From: Fredinandcohnia aciditolerans
Lineage (GTDB): Bacteria; Bacillota; Bacilli; Bacillales; Bacillaceae_L
Assembly (NCBI GenBank): GCA_003640645.1
Contig: QGHH01000017.1
Span: forward strand, 37,278-101,277
Direction: 5' to 3'
DNA length: 64,000 bases
This document shows, in pieces, positions 9,389-17,545 of this stretch (the first letter of the stretch is position 1; the number at the start of each line of letters is the position of its first letter). Below the pieces are notes generated by a model. That model did no database searches. It was not told the DNA's origin and was given only the letters and a program-made list of their open reading frames with translations. The translations under genes were made by a program, and so were the position numbers.

Positions 9389-9994
9389 ATGGGCGAAGAA
9401 CAATATATTATATGGCATCAATCAACAATTACGAAGAATGAGCGACAACAACAAAATCAACATAAAAGCTGTGTGATTTGGTTTACTGGACTATCAGGTT
9501 CAGGTAAATCCTCATTAGCAAATGCCCTTGACAAAGAGCTTTTCTCACTAAATGTACAAAGCTATGTCCTTGATGGTGACAATATTCGTCATGGATTAAA
9601 TGCTGGCCTAGGATTTAGCAAACAGGACAGGAAAGAAAATATACGTAGGATAGGTGAGGTATCAAAGCTATTTGTTGATAGTGGGCAAATCGTTTCAACA
9701 GCATTCATTTCACCGTTTCGAGAGGATCGAGATCAGGTGAGAGCCTTGTTTCCTGACGGCGAATTTATCGAAGTATATGTGAAATGTCCAATTACTATTT
9801 GTGAAAATCGTGATCCAAAGGGTTTATATAAAAAAGCAAGGAATGGAGAGATATCCGAATTTACAGGAATAAGCTCTCCATACGAAGAACCCTATCGTCC
9901 AGAGTTGATTTTAGAGACAGATAAATTAACCATTTCACAATCAGTTGGAACAATTATTAACTATTTAAAAGAGAGGGAAATTCTGTTGAAGTAA
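9389..9994 (+). CDS. cysC: Adenylylsulfate kinase
   Basis: Phosphorylates APS to PAPS. Seen: 201 residues, the P-loop [47 protein letters not shown] and the lid region [10 protein letters not shown]. The ATG at 9389 follows AAGGTGG by five bases; the open frame extends back into sat in another frame and is not real there. Last gene of the operon, ending in a strong terminator. A PAPS-making step alongside an APS reductase is somewhat redundant; it may provide PAPS for the same CysH or for other sulfotransfer. Confidence 0.94.
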   Translation: MGEEQYIIWHQSTITKNERQQQNQHKSCVIWFTGLSGSGKSSLANALDKELFSLNVQSYVLDGDNIRHGLNAGLGFSKQDRKENIRRIGEVSKLFVDSGQIVSTAFISPFREDRDQVRALFPDGEFIEVYVKCPITICENRDPKGLYKKARNGEISEFTGISSPYEEPYRPELILETDKLTISQSVGTIINYLKEREILLK

Positions 9995-10027
9995 GAAAGT
10001 ACATTTGGCTTTCTTACTTTATTTTTT
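9991..10027. terminator. Bidirectional terminator after cysC
   Basis: GTAAGAAAG/CTTTCTTAC stem, 10-base loop, then TTTATTTTTTT. Also serves the converging YitT-like gene. Confidence 0.85.
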
Positions 10028-10639
10028 TCTCCACCCCAGTGATGGTGTATTGATAAACGAAGGTGCTCTAAGATGATAGATTACATCAATGATATTAGTT
10101 GATACTGTTTGGCATATAATCGCATAAAAAACGATAGGGATATCGATTACTGATGCTGTTAATAAGAAAATGAAAAAGTTTAACCATAGCATGACTTTAC
10201 CAGGAGACCAATCATTGTATTGAGCAATCATTAATGTTGGAATAACCATTCCGCCACTGGATGAACCACTTCGGATTAAAAGTCCGACTCCAACACCAAA
10301 AATCACTGCCCCACTTAATAGATCCAGCCAGAAGAACGGGGTTAAGAAGGATCCAAGAGTAGATACATAACTCACTGTCACTGAAGTAATCGTCACGGCA
10401 ATCATCGTTTTTACCGTCCATGAAAACCCAAAGTATTTTAAAGCAAGAATTAAAAAGGAAAAATTGACTATCCAAAGGGATATGCCTAGAGGCAATTGAA
10501 CCCAGTGATTCAGTAGTATCGCAAGCCCCGCAGCACCACCGGAAGGAATATTATGAGGAAATAAAAATAAGGACATACCGAGCCCCTGTAAAAATGCGCC
10601 GATTACAATACATATGTAGGTAATAATAATTTTAGGCAT
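10019..10639 (-). CDS. YitT/YczE-type integral membrane protein
   Basis: Integral membrane protein of 206 residues with about five to six helices. Seen: LFLFPHNIPSGGAAGLAILL, which is the hallmark N-terminal block of the YitT (DUF161) group, and a later GVGVGLLIRSGSSSGGMVIP repeat of the same pattern. The C-terminal DUF2179 domain of full YitT proteins is missing, so it is the short form. Function unknown. GGAAAGG lies upstream of the ATG. It converges on the sulfolactate operon and is divergent from the SCO gene. Whether it has anything to do with sulfonate transport cannot be told. Confidence 0.75.
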   Translation of the reverse strand: MPKIIITYICIVIGAFLQGLGMSLFLFPHNIPSGGAAGLAILLNHWVQLPLGISLWIVNFSFLILALKYFGFSWTVKTMIAVTITSVTVSYVSTLGSFLTPFFWLDLLSGAVIFGVGVGLLIRSGSSSGGMVIPTLMIAQYNDWSPGKVMLWLNFFIFLLTASVIDIPIVFYAIICQTVSTNIIDVIYHLRAPSFINTPSLGWRKK

Positions 10640-10768
10640 TTGAATAAAAACCTTTCCAACCAGTATAATAGAACCTCATAACCGATAACCTCCCAAAACT
10701 CACTCTCCTTGTCCATTTTATGATGACAAGCTGTTTGATATGTTCGAAAATTGTTCACAGCTATTTTG

Positions 10769-10797
10769 TTGTAAGTTTGTCACATATTCTTTAAAAT
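10769..10797 (+). promoter_or_regulatory. SigA-type promoter for the SCO gene
   Basis: TTGTAA, 17-base spacer, TAAAAT. Transcription would start at about 10804, which rules out the upstream TTG as translation start and supports GTG at 10840. Confidence 0.65.
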
Positions 10798-10839
10798 GAG
10801 ATATTGAATGGAAAAATGACGAATGTAGGTGAAAACGTG

Positions 10840-11409
10840 AAAAGAATAAAATTTTTTGTTATGATTGCCCTTATTTTTATTTTAGCTGCTTGTGGAAATA
10901 GTGGTATCGCAAATCCGCTGAACTATGAGGTTTCCGATTTCTCCTATGTAGATCAGAATGGCGAGGATTTTAGCCTTAAAGATTTAGAAGGAAAAGTATG
11001 GATAGCGGATATGATCTTTACACAGTGTGACACGGTGTGTCCACCAATGACCGCACATATGGCTAAGCTTCAAGGAATGGTAAAAGAAGAGGATCTAGAT
11101 GTTGAATTTGTTTCCTTTTCAGTTGACCCAGAAGTTGATACGCCTGAAATGCTGAAGGAATATGCAGAAAGCTATTCGGATGATTTATCAAACTGGCATT
11201 TATTAACTGGATATACAATGAATGAAATCACAGTATTTGCAAAAGACAGCTTTGCTGCCTTAGTTGCAAAACCAGAGGGTGAAGACCAGGTGGTGCATAT
11301 GACTAAGTTCTATTTGGTAGACCAAAATGGAACAGTGTTAAAGGATTATGATGGAGTTTCAGATACTCCATATGAAGAAATTATCGCAGACATAAAGAAA
11401 GTACAATAG
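10840..11409 (+). CDS. SCO1/SenC family copper-chaperone lipoprotein (YpmQ-like)
   Basis: Membrane-anchored thioredoxin-fold protein needed for assembly of the CuA centre of cytochrome oxidase. Seen: 189 residues, signal peptide with lipobox LAAC, the copper-binding CDTVCPP pair, and the later conserved histidine in VVHMTKFYLVD. DGVSDTPYEEI ends the fold. Starts at a GTG a few bases after AGGTGA, consistent with the promoter position. In B. subtilis the homologue lies close to ilvA and ypmP; here about 7 kb of other genes lies between. Followed by its own terminator. Confidence 0.9.
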   Translation, partial: KRIKFFVMIALIFILAACGNSGIANPLNYEVSDFSYVDQNGEDFSLKDLEGKVWIADMIFTQCDTVCPPMTAHMAKLQGMVKEEDLDVEFVSFSVDPEVDTPEMLKEYAESYSDDLSNWHLLTGYTMNEITVFAKDSFAALVAKPEGEDQVVHMTKFYLVDQNGTVLKDYDGVSDTPYEEIIADIKKVQ

Positions 11410-11420
11410 TTGATTGTAAT

Positions 11421-11445
11421 AGGACTCCTGGCCGGAGTCCTTTTT
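11421..11445 (+). terminator. Terminator after the SCO gene
   Basis: AGGACTC/GAGTCCT stem with a GC-rich loop and five T. Confidence 0.85.
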
Positions 11446-11454
11446 GCTTACCTC

Positions 11455-11604
11455 TCAATCCTCTGCAGATTCAACGCCGTCAACAACGATGGTTTCTAGT
11501 TCTTTCCAGAACAACTCGTGACTAGTAAATGTCATACAGCCACTTGAGATTTGTTCTGGGAATTCTTGTTTTGAATTCTGTTGTTTTTCATGATCTTTTT
11601 CCAT
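11455..11604 (-). CDS. Small 49-residue protein of unknown function
   Basis: Unrecognised short gene. It starts ATG at 11604 after AAAGGATG and encodes 49 residues: a charged, Gln-rich N-terminus (EKDHEKQQNSKQEF), a middle GCMTFTSHELFWKELE and an acidic end (VDGVESAED). No signal peptide or membrane helix. Evidence for a gene is the ribosome binding site, the clean fit in the gap between the SCO terminator and the next gene, and the protein-like composition. Nothing indicates a function. Confidence 0.5.
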   Translation of the reverse strand: MEKDHEKQQNSKQEFPEQISSGCMTFTSHELFWKELETIVVDGVESAED

Positions 11605-11747
11605 ATCAAATACATCCTTTCAAATTTTATTGAATGTACATAGTTTTTTTAAAAGTTTCTACTTTTATCTTGCCTTACTTTTCCAAAATAATTTTCAATT
11701 AAAATAGAGAAAATGAAACTGTAAATGATTGTTAAGGGGATGCATCC

Positions 11748-12317
11748 ATGCTCGCAAAAATGAAGCTGTGCGTGATTACTATTTGGACAATTCTTGATCC
11801 GATTTATTATGGACTTACAAGACTTACATATGTAGAGAATAAAGAGATTTTGCGGGTTAAAGTAACAAAATATAAAGGACGTTCCTGCATTCTTGCTGAT
11901 GGAACCGAAATAAAGAAAAACGATTTGTTAATAAAAATTCATTTGCATAATGTAGTTTTACTTAGAGAGTTGATTTGCATTCAAGGAGAAACTTCGAAGG
12001 CTAGAATGATATACAAGCAAGTGAAGCAGGCGTTACCTGGGGTAGCCGAGTATTTACTTAACCATCCAAAAAGGGATGAGATAAAGGGACTTATTGGTAT
12101 TACTGCACTAAACAAAGGCAGCAAACGACTTGGTTTTGAAACTGTAGCGATATCAAACAAAATCTATCTTTGGTTTAAATTAATTGTATTTCTTCCCATG
12201 TATTGTATGGCAGTTTCAAATATGTCAGCGCAAAGTATCCGTAGACAGCCGATGTATTTATTTATGTCTAAAGATACATTGTATAAACTTTATTCAGAAA
12301 GGTCTCAAACTTCATAA
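11748..12317 (+). CDS. YkoP-like protein of unknown function
   Basis: Protein of 189 residues resembling B. subtilis YkoP. Seen: VITIWTILDPIYYGLTRLTY at the N-terminus, RVKVTKYKGRSCILADGT, KKNDLLIKIHLHNVVLLREL in the middle, and LIGITALNKGSKRLGFE. No catalytic motif I can name. The ATG follows AAGGGGATG by 8 bases. The next gene encodes a YkoQ-like phosphoesterase, and in B. subtilis ykoP and ykoQ are also neighbours, which supports both calls. The stop codon lies inside a structured repeat element. Confidence 0.68.
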   Translation: MLAKMKLCVITIWTILDPIYYGLTRLTYVENKEILRVKVTKYKGRSCILADGTEIKKNDLLIKIHLHNVVLLRELICIQGETSKARMIYKQVKQALPGVAEYLLNHPKRDEIKGLIGITALNKGSKRLGFETVAISNKIYLWFKLIVFLPMYCMAVSNMSAQSIRRQPMYLFMSKDTLYKLYSERSQTS

Positions 12318-12451
12318 GTGGGATGAATATAGAAAAGACACTAGCTGAATAAAATTAGAACCCCGACGAATGCCACAGAATTTAAAAGGGAAATTTCGAT
12401 CAATAAGATCAAAGACTAGAAACGCCGTGGCAGCGACTTTATGACCCACTT
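12316..12451. repeat. Structured intergenic element of about 136 bp
   Basis: Nested inverted repeats: AAGTGGG (12316-12322) with CCCACTT (12445-12451), TGCCAC (12371-12376) with GTGGCA (12427-12432), and a small GATC/GATC hairpin inside. It overlaps the stop codon of the YkoP-like gene. Size and layout recall bcr-type small mobile repeats of Bacillus, but identity is unproven. Confidence 0.4.
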
Positions 12452-12580
12452 CATTTAGGTCTAAATCTGGCGCCTAATGACTTAGTAATTTGATTTGTAA
12501 TTCTTAGGTATCCATTCATTACCACTGCTTTTTTCGAATTCTATTATCTATAATGGAAGGAGAAAAGGTGGTGTTTTTTT

Positions 12581-13432
12581 GTGAAAATTTTTATCGCTCT
12601 TATCGCTATCATAGTAGTTTTCTACTTTCTTAGAAAAGCTAATAAAAATACGTATAAAGTGATTGTTAACAAAATTTCTGTAAACCCAGAACCACAATAT
12701 GTGAACTCAACACAAGTCAATGTTCTCCACCTATCAGACTTGCATCTTGAAAATCTATCGATTACTCCGGATGAATTATACCGACAAGTGAAACATGAAA
12801 AAATCGATCTAATAGCCATAACTGGTGATTTCTTGGATCGCCAACGCAGTATTCCAAAACTGGTTCCATATCTAGATATACTAAATAAGATTGCACCGAA
12901 ACATGGTATTTATGCTGTGTTTGGGAATCACGATTATTTTTTACGAAAGAAAAACTTTGAAAAACTTAAACGGATGTTGGAAGAACATGGGGTGAGAACA
13001 TTTCAAAATGAAAATGAGTCACTCATGATTCATGGACATCGTCTGAATTTAATTGGAATTGATGATTACAGCTCGAAACGAAGTAATCTACTAGAGTCTT
13101 ATTCAGCCTTAAAAGCGGGCTATAATCTTGTATTAACCCACGATCCAAACCTTGTTTTGCAGATGAAGGGGTATCATTTTGATTATCTTTTATCAGGTCA
13201 TTTTCATGGTGGACAAATTTGTTACCCGAAGCCTTATCATTTGGTGAAAATGGGGAAACTTGTTAGAATGAAGATGATAAAAGGATTCCATACACATGAT
13301 GGAAAACCATTTTACATTAACGAGGGATTGGGCCAAACAGGACTAAATATTCGCGTTCGAAGCAATCCTGAAATTACCATTCACACGCTAACGCTGGGAG
13401 CAAAAGAAGCAGCGGAAAAACACGCAATATAA
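12581..13432 (+). CDS. Membrane-anchored metallophosphoesterase (YkoQ-like)
   Basis: Calcineurin-like phosphoesterase of 283 residues. Seen: one N-terminal membrane helix (IFIALIAIIVVFYFL), then the metal motifs LSDLHLEN, TGDFLD, GNHDYFL, LTHDPN and SGHFHGGQ in the standard order. Family members such as YaeI/YkoQ act on lipid-linked or small phosphate esters; the substrate is not known here. Starts at a GTG preceded by a G-rich AAAGGTGG. Paired with the YkoP-like gene upstream across the structured element. Confidence 0.88.
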   Translation: MKIFIALIAIIVVFYFLRKANKNTYKVIVNKISVNPEPQYVNSTQVNVLHLSDLHLENLSITPDELYRQVKHEKIDLIAITGDFLDRQRSIPKLVPYLDILNKIAPKHGIYAVFGNHDYFLRKKNFEKLKRMLEEHGVRTFQNENESLMIHGHRLNLIGIDDYSSKRSNLLESYSALKAGYNLVLTHDPNLVLQMKGYHFDYLLSGHFHGGQICYPKPYHLVKMGKLVRMKMIKGFHTHDGKPFYINEGLGQTGLNIRVRSNPEITIHTLTLGAKEAAEKHAI

Positions 13433-13435
13433 GCG

Positions 13436-13461
13436 AAGACGTCCAAATAGACGTCTTTTTT
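13436..13461 (+). terminator. Terminator after the phosphoesterase gene
   Basis: AAGACGTC/GACGTCTT stem with a six-base loop and a T run. Confidence 0.85.
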
Positions 13462-13548
13462 CATCATCTATTGAATGAATTGTCCAAACTTTTATGAAGA
13501 TTGAAATTATTACACTGAATAGAAGATATTTCAACGAAACATGAATCC

Positions 13549-13576
13549 TTACAGGTTTTTTTACGTATGCTATAAT
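13549..13576 (+). promoter_or_regulatory. Promoter for the GDSL lipase/ypmS operon
   Basis: TTACAG, 16-base spacer, TATAAT preceded by TGC (extended -10). Transcription would begin near 13583, so start codons further upstream cannot be used. Confidence 0.7.
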
Positions 13577-13612
13577 ACTAAACTTGTAGACAACAGTCTG
13601 GAAAGAAATGTG

Positions 13613-14407
13613 GTGAGCAAGTTGAATAATTCGTTATTAGCCATTATTATCACTAGTTTATTATTAAGTGGTTGTTCAGGTGGAATAGCTGCAACAGCAA
13701 CAGGTACAGCCACCGGTGATCATGATACAGGTCTAACTCCAAAGAGTGAAATCCCAGATGATTTTATCCCAAGAGAACTTCGTATTGCATCAATTGGCGA
13801 TTCATTAACTAAGGGTGTCGGCGATGAAACGAATCAGGGGGGCTATACTTCGCTGTTGGAGGAAAAGCTTCTTAATGAAAAAGATGTAAAATCAGTTACT
13901 CTGGAGAATTTTGGTGTGAAAGGTCATAAAACAACTGACCTTCTAAATCGACTGCAAAATGAGGAAGTTCAAGAAGGAATTGCGGATGCTGACATCATTA
14001 TCATTACAATAGGTGGAAATGATATAATGAAAATTGTGAAAGAGAACCTTTTTGATTTATCATTATATGTGTTTGAGAAAGAACAGGCTAAATATGAGGT
14101 TCGTTTACAAAAAGTCCTCGAAAATATTAGAAGCCATAATAGTGAAGCCGAAATCGTACTGGTTGGGCTGTACAATCCGTTTGGTTGGTTTATTGACCTT
14201 TCTACGGAAATTAATACAATTGTAGACAATTGGAACGAAGGTAGTGAAAGAGTTCTTTCAACATTTGACCATACTAAATTTGTAGTCGTAGACGATGTTT
14301 TCAGTCAAACGAGTGATAATCTCTTATCAGAAGATGAGTTTCATCCGAACGCAAAAGGGTATAAAATAATAAGTGAAAGGATTTTTGAAGCAATCATAAA
14401 TGAGTGA
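13613..14407 (+). CDS. SGNH/GDSL-type lipase or esterase lipoprotein (YpmR-like)
   Basis: Extracytoplasmic serine hydrolase of 264 residues. Seen: signal peptide with lipobox SLLLSGC, block I IASIGDSLTKGVG with the catalytic serine, a GVKGHKTTDLL glycine block, block III GGNDIM, and block V DEFHPNAKG with the catalytic Asp and His. Likely cleaves an ester on lipid or cell wall. The GTG at 13613 is about 7 bases after GGAAAG. GTG 13610 or TTG 13622 remain possible. The long open frame upstream overlaps the promoter. Forms an operon with the YpmS gene, as in B. subtilis. Confidence 0.87.
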   Translation: MSKLNNSLLAIIITSLLLSGCSGGIAATATGTATGDHDTGLTPKSEIPDDFIPRELRIASIGDSLTKGVGDETNQGGYTSLLEEKLLNEKDVKSVTLENFGVKGHKTTDLLNRLQNEEVQEGIADADIIIITIGGNDIMKIVKENLFDLSLYVFEKEQAKYEVRLQKVLENIRSHNSEAEIVLVGLYNPFGWFIDLSTEINTIVDNWNEGSERVLSTFDHTKFVVVDDVFSQTSDNLLSEDEFHPNAKGYKIISERIFEAIINE

Positions 14408-14431
14408 TTACCTTCGTAAAGGGGGTCTTTG

Positions 14432-15013
14432 ATGAATGTAAAAAATAAATGGAAGTTTCTTTTTCTCACACTGTTAGCTCTTAATCTCGTGTGTGTGCTT
14501 ATCTTTCTCGGGTTGCTTTTTTCACCGAATAAAGAAGTGTCCCCGAAGGAAAAGGTCATTTCCACGAATCATGTAAATCTGTCAGTCGAAACGAATAAAG
14601 AGGACTTAACGAGAGTAATCAATAATTTTTTGAAAAAAGAGGCAAAAGATAACCCCCTAAATTATAAGGTTTTGTTAACGGAACGGGTGATGCTCCTTGG
14701 AACGATTACTGTTTTCGGGAAAGAAATAGATATGGTTATGACATTTAAGCCTGAGGTAATTGAAAATGGAGATTTACTATTACAACAGGAGGCCTTTACA
14801 GTTGGTCAAGTGAGTTTACCTGTTTCATTTGTACTTAGGTATATTAACGACTATTATAATCTTCCAGAGTGGGTTCAAATTGATTCAAAAAAACAAGATA
14901 TCTATGTCTATTTGTCCGAAATGAAAATGAAAAGCGATATGAAGGTGTCAGTCGAAACCTTTAATCTAAGCAAGGACGAGTTACGGTTCAAGTTGCAAGT
15001 TCCAATAGACTAG
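14432..15013 (+). CDS. ypmS: YpmS family protein (DUF2140), membrane-anchored
   Basis: Protein of 193 residues with one N-terminal membrane helix (FLFLTLLALNLVCVLIFLGL) and an extracytoplasmic beta-rich domain. Seen: VNLSVETNKEDLTRVINNFL, then YKVLLTERVMLLGTITVFG and a late IYVYLSEMKMKS. The function of DUF2140 is unknown; a lipid-handling role beside the lipase is only a guess. The ATG at 14432 follows AAAGGGGG by about 7 bases. Gap to the lipase gene is 24 bases. Confidence 0.85.
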   Translation: MNVKNKWKFLFLTLLALNLVCVLIFLGLLFSPNKEVSPKEKVISTNHVNLSVETNKEDLTRVINNFLKKEAKDNPLNYKVLLTERVMLLGTITVFGKEIDMVMTFKPEVIENGDLLLQQEAFTVGQVSLPVSFVLRYINDYYNLPEWVQIDSKKQDIYVYLSEMKMKSDMKVSVETFNLSKDELRFKLQVPID

Positions 15014-15014
15014 T

Positions 15015-15045
15015 AAGCAAACCAATGATTGGTTTGCTTTTTTTT
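15015..15045 (+). terminator. Terminator after ypmS
   Basis: AAGCAAACC/GGTTTGCTT stem and eight T. Confidence 0.88.
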
Positions 15046-15127
15046 ATTGAAATATTTTAACCATAGAATTAGTACAATCCCAATCATCATATCTATTTAA
15101 GGAAAGGTGAAGAAGGGAGGGTGGGGG

Positions 15128-15916
15128 ATGGCCGATCCAATTGTTACAAGGTCATTGGATGAGATACGTTTTTGGTCTAGGATAATGAAGGAGCACGCTT
15201 TGTTTTTGAGTTTGGGTTTTACGTATGAACAACAACAATTAATTAATGAAGCAAAGAATTTTATTACGGTGTTTGAGAGAATTGAGGAAAAGCTAGCTCG
15301 GTTTTCGGTTAATTCGGAATTAAGTCAAGTACAAGCGTTTAATAATGAAGTGTATCAAGCTGCTGCTTCTATATGGGCTTATAAAAGAAAGGTATTAGGG
15401 TTAACTTTACGTTGTGAGATTAGAACAAACAATTACCCTTTGTTAGTTGATCATATTAGCAGGGAAGCAGCCTATTTTGCTAATCGGTTAAAAGAACTTA
15501 ATCAAGGAATTCTTGCGCCAAAACCAGAAGCTATTATTCAGGAAAATGTGTTTTTCCTTCGAATTATGGCTGATCATGCAAAATTTATCGGACATTTGTT
15601 AGACCCTTCGGAACGAAAGCTTGTTGACCAAGCTAGAGAGTTCAGCCATGATTTCGATCAATTGTTATTTCAAGCAATTGACTTAGATTCAATGCGACCA
15701 CAGTCGGAAACAAAACCAATTTTAACTCAGTTTTTAGATCAAAATAGAGTATCAGTTGCCTCATTAAGAGATTTTAAGAAAACTGCGAGGGAGCTAATTG
15801 AGGCCTGTCGCATAAAAAGTAATATTCATCCTCTGTTAGCTGATCACACCTTTAGAGAAGCTGAAAGATTTTTAGAAATAATTGATTTATTTGAGTCGAG
15901 TTTACTAAAGAAATAA
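15128..15916 (+). CDS. DUF2935 duplicated helical protein
   Basis: Cytosolic all-helical protein of 262 residues made of two related halves. Half one has RFWSRIMKEHALFLSLG and PLLVDHISREAAYF; half two has FFLRIMADHAKFIGHLL and PLLADHTFREAERF. The repeated E/D-H and DH-x-x-REA pairs look like metal ligands in a four-helix bundle, as known for DUF2935 (PF11155). No reaction is established. The ATG at 15128 lies about 7 bases after GGGAGGG; the GTG at 15107 has no such signal. Single gene with its own terminator. Confidence 0.82.
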   Translation: MADPIVTRSLDEIRFWSRIMKEHALFLSLGFTYEQQQLINEAKNFITVFERIEEKLARFSVNSELSQVQAFNNEVYQAAASIWAYKRKVLGLTLRCEIRTNNYPLLVDHISREAAYFANRLKELNQGILAPKPEAIIQENVFFLRIMADHAKFIGHLLDPSERKLVDQAREFSHDFDQLLFQAIDLDSMRPQSETKPILTQFLDQNRVSVASLRDFKKTARELIEACRIKSNIHPLLADHTFREAERFLEIIDLFESSLLKK

Positions 15917-15931
15917 ATAACGTTGTAACAG

Positions 15932-15966
15932 TAAGAGCAAATCGATGTTGATTTGCTCTTATTTTT
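15932..15966 (+). terminator. Terminator after the DUF2935 gene
   Basis: TAAGAGCAAATC/GATTTGCTCTTA 12-bp stem followed by TTTTTA. Confidence 0.9.
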
Positions 15967-16038
15967 ACTTAATTAAAGGAATGGAGCATTTTTTTGTGGA
16001 AGAAGTATGGATATAATAATCGTAAGAGAGGTATTTTT

Positions 16039-16977
16039 ATGGAAATGCAGTCGGAAAAATGGTTCCAAACTGTAGTTGAAAGTGCTGGTTATAAAATCAC
16101 TGGGCCAATTGTAAAGGTTAAAGAGTCTGATTTTTGTTTGATTGTACGAATCCCAACGAATAATGGAGATCTTTATTTGAAAGAAAATGGGTTCGCCACC
16201 AAACATGAAGCATCATTGTCTAAGTATTTAGATGGGACATTAAAAGGTAAGACTGCTCGTATAGTAGCATCAAATGAATCAGAGGGTTGGTTTCTTATGA
16301 AGGATCTAAAAGGGCAACCCCTTCGGAAGCTAAAGGAAAAAGTTCTTTGGCAGCGAGCAATACAAGAATATGCAGAATTACAGATTATCCAAACGAATAA
16401 TGTGGAAAGCCTTCTTGCACTTGGTGTACCCGACAGAAGGATTCCAATACTAAAACAAGAAATTGAGCAGTATTTACTAGACATGTGTCGAACAGGACTC
16501 TCAGAGGAAGAAACGAAAAAAGTCATGTCTCTCCAACCTGAATTTTTCGAGATGTGTGATTATTTGGGGTCGATAGTACCTGCTTCAATAGAGCATGGGG
16601 ACCTTCATTCAAATAATATAAGACTAGTTAATGAGAACATCTCGTTTTTTGACTGGGGCGATACATCTGTTTCGCATCCATTTTTTAGTACTCGTATCTT
16701 CTGGCATGCGCTTGATACTTTGATCAAGGTAGAATCCGATTGGCTTAAAGTTGTTGAAGAATTTCGCCCATTCTATTTAGAGCCTTGGACAAAATTTGCA
16801 CCTATGAAGGAATTAGACAGAGCGTTACGGATATCTGATGAATTGGCATGTGTACAGCGTGCACTCAGTTGGCATTTATATTTGACACCTTATAGCAAGA
16901 ATAAAGTTGAATTTGCAGCTAGGCCAGCACAATGGTTACGGCTATTGATGGAGCATCGTACATTGGTTGGGAAGTGA
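16039..16977 (+). CDS. Aminoglycoside phosphotransferase-like kinase
   Basis: APH/choline-kinase fold protein of 312 residues that would phosphorylate a small hydroxylated substrate. Seen: the nucleotide lysine in DLYLKENGF, the catalytic loop EHGDLHSNNIRL and the metal motif FFDWGDTSVSHPF. It is distant from characterised resistance enzymes, so a drug substrate should not be assumed. The ATG at 16039 follows AGAGAGG by 7 bases; the upstream part of the open frame lacks a ribosome binding site. Next gene is an SRPBCC protein 68 bases on, possibly unlinked. Confidence 0.82.
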   Translation: MEMQSEKWFQTVVESAGYKITGPIVKVKESDFCLIVRIPTNNGDLYLKENGFATKHEASLSKYLDGTLKGKTARIVASNESEGWFLMKDLKGQPLRKLKEKVLWQRAIQEYAELQIIQTNNVESLLALGVPDRRIPILKQEIEQYLLDMCRTGLSEEETKKVMSLQPEFFEMCDYLGSIVPASIEHGDLHSNNIRLVNENISFFDWGDTSVSHPFFSTRIFWHALDTLIKVESDWLKVVEEFRPFYLEPWTKFAPMKELDRALRISDELACVQRALSWHLYLTPYSKNKVEFAARPAQWLRLLMEHRTLVGK

Positions 16978-17045
16978 ACCGTATTAAGTATATAATATGG
17001 AATTCTATCGTGTAATTAATATCCTCCAGAAAGGTGAGCTGTTAT

Positions 17046-17486
17046 ATGATCTCTGAAATAACATCAAAAATGCGAATTAATAGGTCGGCAAATGAGGTGT
17101 TTGAAGCATTAGTAGACCCAGAAAAAATCGGAAACTACTGGTTTTCATCTGGGTCAAGCCGATTAGAAGAAGGAAAGAAAATTACATGGATTTATCAGGA
17201 ATATAATGCCGAATTAACAATTAAAGTAGTAGAGGTAGAACAAGATAAAAGGATTGTGTACAAATGGGGGGAAGGTGAGCAGGAAACGACAGTAACTTTT
17301 TACTTGCAAAAAGAGCAACATGGAAGCGTTGTGCTTGAGGTAACAGAATCAGGTTTTAACATCAACGACGCAGAAATTGTGAACATTTTGTTAGGTCAAA
17401 AAGAGGGATGGATGTATATGCTTACTTGTTTAAAGGGATATTTGGAAAATGGTATCTCTACGCTGAGGGGGTCTTTAATTCATTAG
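17046..17486 (+). CDS. SRPBCC (AHSA1-like) domain protein
   Basis: Single START/SRPBCC-fold protein of 146 residues. Seen: MRINRSANEVFEALVDPEKIGNYW at positions of the usual helix-grip N-terminus (quoted in part), VVEVEQDKRIVYKWG, VTFYLQKEQHGSVVLEV, and a C-terminal helix with GWMYMLTCLKGYLE. Such proteins hold a hydrophobic ligand or help an Hsp90-type chaperone; which applies is unknown. Start ATG 17046 follows AAAGGTGAG. Codon use is ordinary for the region. Confidence 0.78.
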   Translation: MISEITSKMRINRSANEVFEALVDPEKIGNYWFSSGSSRLEEGKKITWIYQEYNAELTIKVVEVEQDKRIVYKWGEGEQETTVTFYLQKEQHGSVVLEVTESGFNINDAEIVNILLGQKEGWMYMLTCLKGYLENGISTLRGSLIH

Positions 17487-17545
17487 GATTTTAAATGTGT
17501 GTTATGCTAGTATAATGGTATACATATTTTATTGGGGGTAATAAG

